Part shown: piece after piece, positions 62,047-64,000 of the stretch
Position numbering within the stretch: position 1 is the stretch's first letter
How the letters are laid out: each line of letters begins with the position of its first letter
From: CAZSNT01 sp964607765
GTDB taxonomy: Bacteria > Verrucomicrobiota > Lentisphaeria > Oligosphaerales > JABHEG01
Direction: 5' to 3'
DNA length: 64,000 bases
NCBI GenBank assembly: GCA_964607765.1
Contig: CAZSNT010000020.1
Location: forward strand, 1 to 64,000
Program-made: the position numbers and the translations under genes
Notes under the pieces: generated by a model
What the model saw: only the letters and a program-made list of their open reading frames with translations
Database searches by the model: none
Told to the model about the DNA's origin: nothing

Positions 62047-63054
62047 CTACACTTTCCGTGCCTCGAGCATCGCTGTGGCACCGGCCCCGGTCACGGCACG
62101 GAGCGTCGGGGGTGCAAAGCCGGCTTCCTGGAGCCAAGCGCTGTACTGCGGCTGACTGTAGCAACCGCCGCTGCGCGTGTTAACAAGCATGTTCAGGGCG
62201 AACACGGCCCCCGAGACCGGCGCGATCCCCTGCTCGTCCATGATGAAGTCGCGCAGCACAATGCGTCCGCCCCGAACAAGCGCGTCCGCAGCGCTGTGCA
62301 ACACGGCCCGGACGTCATCCGGCCCGAATGCGTGCAGCACGTTGGAGAGCCAGATCAGGTCATACCCGTCGCCGAAGTCATCAGAGCGCATGTCGCCGCT
62401 CGTCAGGGCGATGCGCCCTGACACGCCCGCGGCCTCGATGTATTCGCGCGTCAAGTCGATCACATTGGGCACATCGAACACCGTCACGGTCACATCCGGA
62501 CTGATCTGGCAAAAGGCTATGGCGTAGGCGCCGGACCCGCCGCCCAAGTCGAGTATCCGGGCGACACCGGTCAGGTCGAGATCTCCCACAAACGCAGCCG
62601 CCTGCTCCTGTGCGTAGCTGTGCATGGCGCCGATGAATGTCCGCGGCGGCGGCGCCAGGTGGTCGCCGGGCTCCCACACCGCCGGCTGGCCGGACTGCAC
62701 ACACTCGGTGAGCCGCGACCAGCGCTTCCACAGATCGACAGCGTGCAGGAACGTAGCCCTGGAATCCTCCTCCGTCCCGGCAATCAAATGGCGCAGCGCA
62801 GCGGCGCCGCAACGGTACAGCCCCTCCGATTTGGAGAGAATCCCCAGAGCCGTCAGAGCGTTCAGCAATATCTCGGTCGCTCGCGTGTCCGTGCCCAGAC
62901 GCTCGGCCACGTCTTCGGCGGCCAGGCCGCCATCGCCCACCGCGGTGAACAGATCCAACTCGACGGCCGTCAGAAGCGCGGCGCTTTGCTGGTAGGCGCG
63001 AGCCATCCCGTCCAGATCGTCGAGAGTGGGAATGGGTGACGGGGCAGAGGCCAT
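62047..63054 (-). CDS. SAM-dependent O-methyltransferase (dimerisation + Methyltransf_2)
   Basis: 335 residues. The N-terminal winged-helix dimerisation domain (about 15-95: FTAVGDGGLAAEDVAERL, LGTDTRATEILLNALTALGI) precedes a Rossmann methyltransferase domain with RILDLGGGSGAYAIAF (about 165-180), VFDVPNVIDL, ALTSGDMRSDDFGDGYDLI and RIVLRDFIMDE. It is of the acetylserotonin/polyketide O-methyltransferase type; related bacterial genes act on quinone-like or secondary-metabolite hydroxyls. It starts 3 bp after the stop of the upstream histidine kinase gene, so it is probably co-transcribed. The substrate is unknown. Confidence 0.88.
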   Translation of the reverse strand: MASAPSPIPTLDDLDGMARAYQQSAALLTAVELDLFTAVGDGGLAAEDVAERLGTDTRATEILLNALTALGILSKSEGLYRCGAAALRHLIAGTEEDSRATFLHAVDLWKRWSRLTECVQSGQPAVWEPGDHLAPPPRTFIGAMHSYAQEQAAAFVGDLDLTGVARILDLGGGSGAYAIAFCQISPDVTVTVFDVPNVIDLTREYIEAAGVSGRIALTSGDMRSDDFGDGYDLIWLSNVLHAFGPDDVRAVLHSAADALVRGGRIVLRDFIMDEQGIAPVSGAVFALNMLVNTRSGGCYSQPQYSAWLQEAGFAPPTLRAVTGAGATAMLEARKV

Positions 63055-63057
63055 AAC

Positions 63058-64000
63058 TCAGTCCCCCACACCGCGCTCGGGCATCAACGGTTCCCGAGGC
63101 AAAGCGAACCAGAATACGCTCCCCTGCCCCGGCTCACTCTCCACGCCGATCGTGCCGCCCTGCGCCTCCACGGCCAGCTTGCAGAATGTCAGTCCCAGGC
63201 CGGTGGAATACTTGGTTCCCGTTTGACGGATATCCGCCTGCCCGAACTTCTCGAAGATCTTCCCGTGAAACTCCTTCGGAATGCCCGGCCCACTGTCGAT
63301 CACGCAGAGTTTCGGGCCGGCATCGCTCCCCTCCAGAAGGACCGTGACATCGCCACGCTCCGGCGTGAATTTCAGAGCATTTCCCAACAGATTCGCGATG
63401 ATACGGCGGGTGACGTCCGGATCGCAGAACGCCGGGAAACGCTCGGGCGGCTGTTCCCAAGTAACGTTGCACTTCTGCACCATGGCCCCGAGCGTGCCGA
63501 TGGCGTCGTCGACCAGCGGCGCAATATCGAACTCACGCGGCCTCAACGGCATCTTGCCCGATTCCAGGCGACTCACGTCGAGCAGCGATGAGACCATGTC
63601 GATCAGGGCAGTGGCCGACGTGAGCGCATTCTGCAGGTCTTTCTGATCTTCATCGTCCAACTTGTCAGCCGCGCTCATCTCGAGCAGTTGCAGGTGACCG
63701 TAAAGACCGGTCAGAGGCGACCGCAGATCATGCACGATCATGTGCGTGAGGTTGTCGCGGAGTTGCTCGAGTTCGCACAGCCGCTCGTAGCTCTCGCGGA
63801 CCTGATCGTAGAGACGCTTCGCATGCACCGCGTTGCGCACCCGCAGGACCACATCCTGCGAATCGATCGGCTTGGTCAGGAAGTCGTTGGCACCCGCCTT
63901 AATGCCGGTGAGCCGATCCTTGCGCTCGGACAGCGCAGTGACCAGCAGCACGGGAATCGCGGCCGTCGCCGGATCCGCTTTGAGCCGACGACAGACCTCG
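63058..64000 (-). CDS. Receiver-histidine kinase hybrid (N-terminus beyond the window)
   Basis: Partial: the frame stays open to the right edge, and the translation continues (VCRRLKADPATAAIPVLLVTA), the second half of a receiver domain, through FLTKPID. Then come a coiled linker, HisKA with the phospho-His in MIVHDLRSPLTGLYGH, and HATPase_c with NLLGNALKFTPE, VIDSGPGIPKE and STGLGLTFCKLAVEAQGG, ending at a stop 3 bp before the methyltransferase. The kinase is soluble. Receiver-kinase proteins of this kind take input from a separate sensor kinase. The start and the phospho-Asp lie outside the window. Confidence 0.93.
   Translation of the reverse strand, partial: EVCRRLKADPATAAIPVLLVTALSERKDRLTGIKAGANDFLTKPIDSQDVVLRVRNAVHAKRLYDQVRESYERLCELEQLRDNLTHMIVHDLRSPLTGLYGHLQLLEMSAADKLDDEDQKDLQNALTSATALIDMVSSLLDVSRLESGKMPLRPREFDIAPLVDDAIGTLGAMVQKCNVTWEQPPERFPAFCDPDVTRRIIANLLGNALKFTPERGDVTVLLEGSDAGPKLCVIDSGPGIPKEFHGKIFEKFGQADIRQTGTKYSTGLGLTFCKLAVEAQGGTIGVESEPGQGSVFWFALPREPLMPERGVGD

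Noticed and set aside
60294..62183. 629-residue plus-strand open frame opposite glycogen phosphorylase
   Set aside because: Antisense shadow of a textbook GT35 enzyme.

Overview
The window is GC-rich chromosomal DNA from a Gram-negative-type bacterium; no plasmid or phage backbone is visible. Gene content points to the PVC group or an allied free-living lineage (Lentisphaerota, Kiritimatiellota, Planctomycetota, Hydrogenedentota). The indicators are four separate formylglycine-type sulfatase domains, BNR/sialidase-like proteins, an HzsA-related propeller cytochrome, an exported methyltransferase/PQQ-propeller/discoidin protein, an OmcB-like DUF11 lipoprotein and RHS/WG-repeat material. The phylum cannot be fixed from this sequence alone.

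Layout. 1-5.9 kb: a tandem intergenic repeat, a TMEM198/DUF4203-like membrane protein, a 1561-residue TPR/CHAT-like membrane protein whose CHAT fold has lost both catalytic residues, and tRNA-Leu(UAA). 6.2-20.7 kb (+ strand): a compact gene train of DapA-family aldolase, BNR-sulfatase-BNR fusion, Tat-exported FAD oxidoreductase, sulfatase, FG-GAP protein, sodium:solute symporter and BNR-YidR/DUF3748 fusion. 30.1-20.7 kb (- strand, converging on it): Fe-alcohol dehydrogenase, DeoC-family aldolase, exported sulfatase, SDR dehydrogenase, FGGY kinase and HzsA-like cytochrome. This second set has a good sigma70-type promoter with an overlapping inverted repeat and an adjacent GntR/UTRA regulator. 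A divergent right-handed beta-helix protein follows. Together these look like a locus for taking apart a sulfated glycan or sugar: exported or cytoplasmic desulfation, Na+-coupled uptake, dehydrogenase-kinase-aldolase catabolism and reduction of the released aldehyde. The substrate is not determined.

33-39 kb is an accessory island: a PIN-toxin/antitoxin-like pair, about 2.5 kb of decayed sequence carrying a 119-bp duplicated coding-like segment, two WG-repeat lipoproteins, and an orphan RHS tip with a zincin-like HELVE motif plus a second RHS scrap. 39.1-47.6 kb: murF, a three-copy 126-bp repeat that contains a piece of the neighbouring gene, the methyltransferase-propeller-discoidin protein, a Cys-rich lipoprotein and a small-multidrug-export membrane protein.

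47.7-64 kb (mostly - strand): a two-gene signalling pair (a MASE1-PAS sensor without a kinase, then a receiver-kinase-receiver protein), EtfB with a GlcD-type FAD oxidase (no etfA in the window), an OmcB-like DUF11 lipoprotein, an HpcH/HpaI aldolase (+ strand), and a tight run of hybrid kinase (cut by the window edge), O-methyltransferase, glycogen phosphorylase, sugar epimerase-like TIM barrel and sulfatase.
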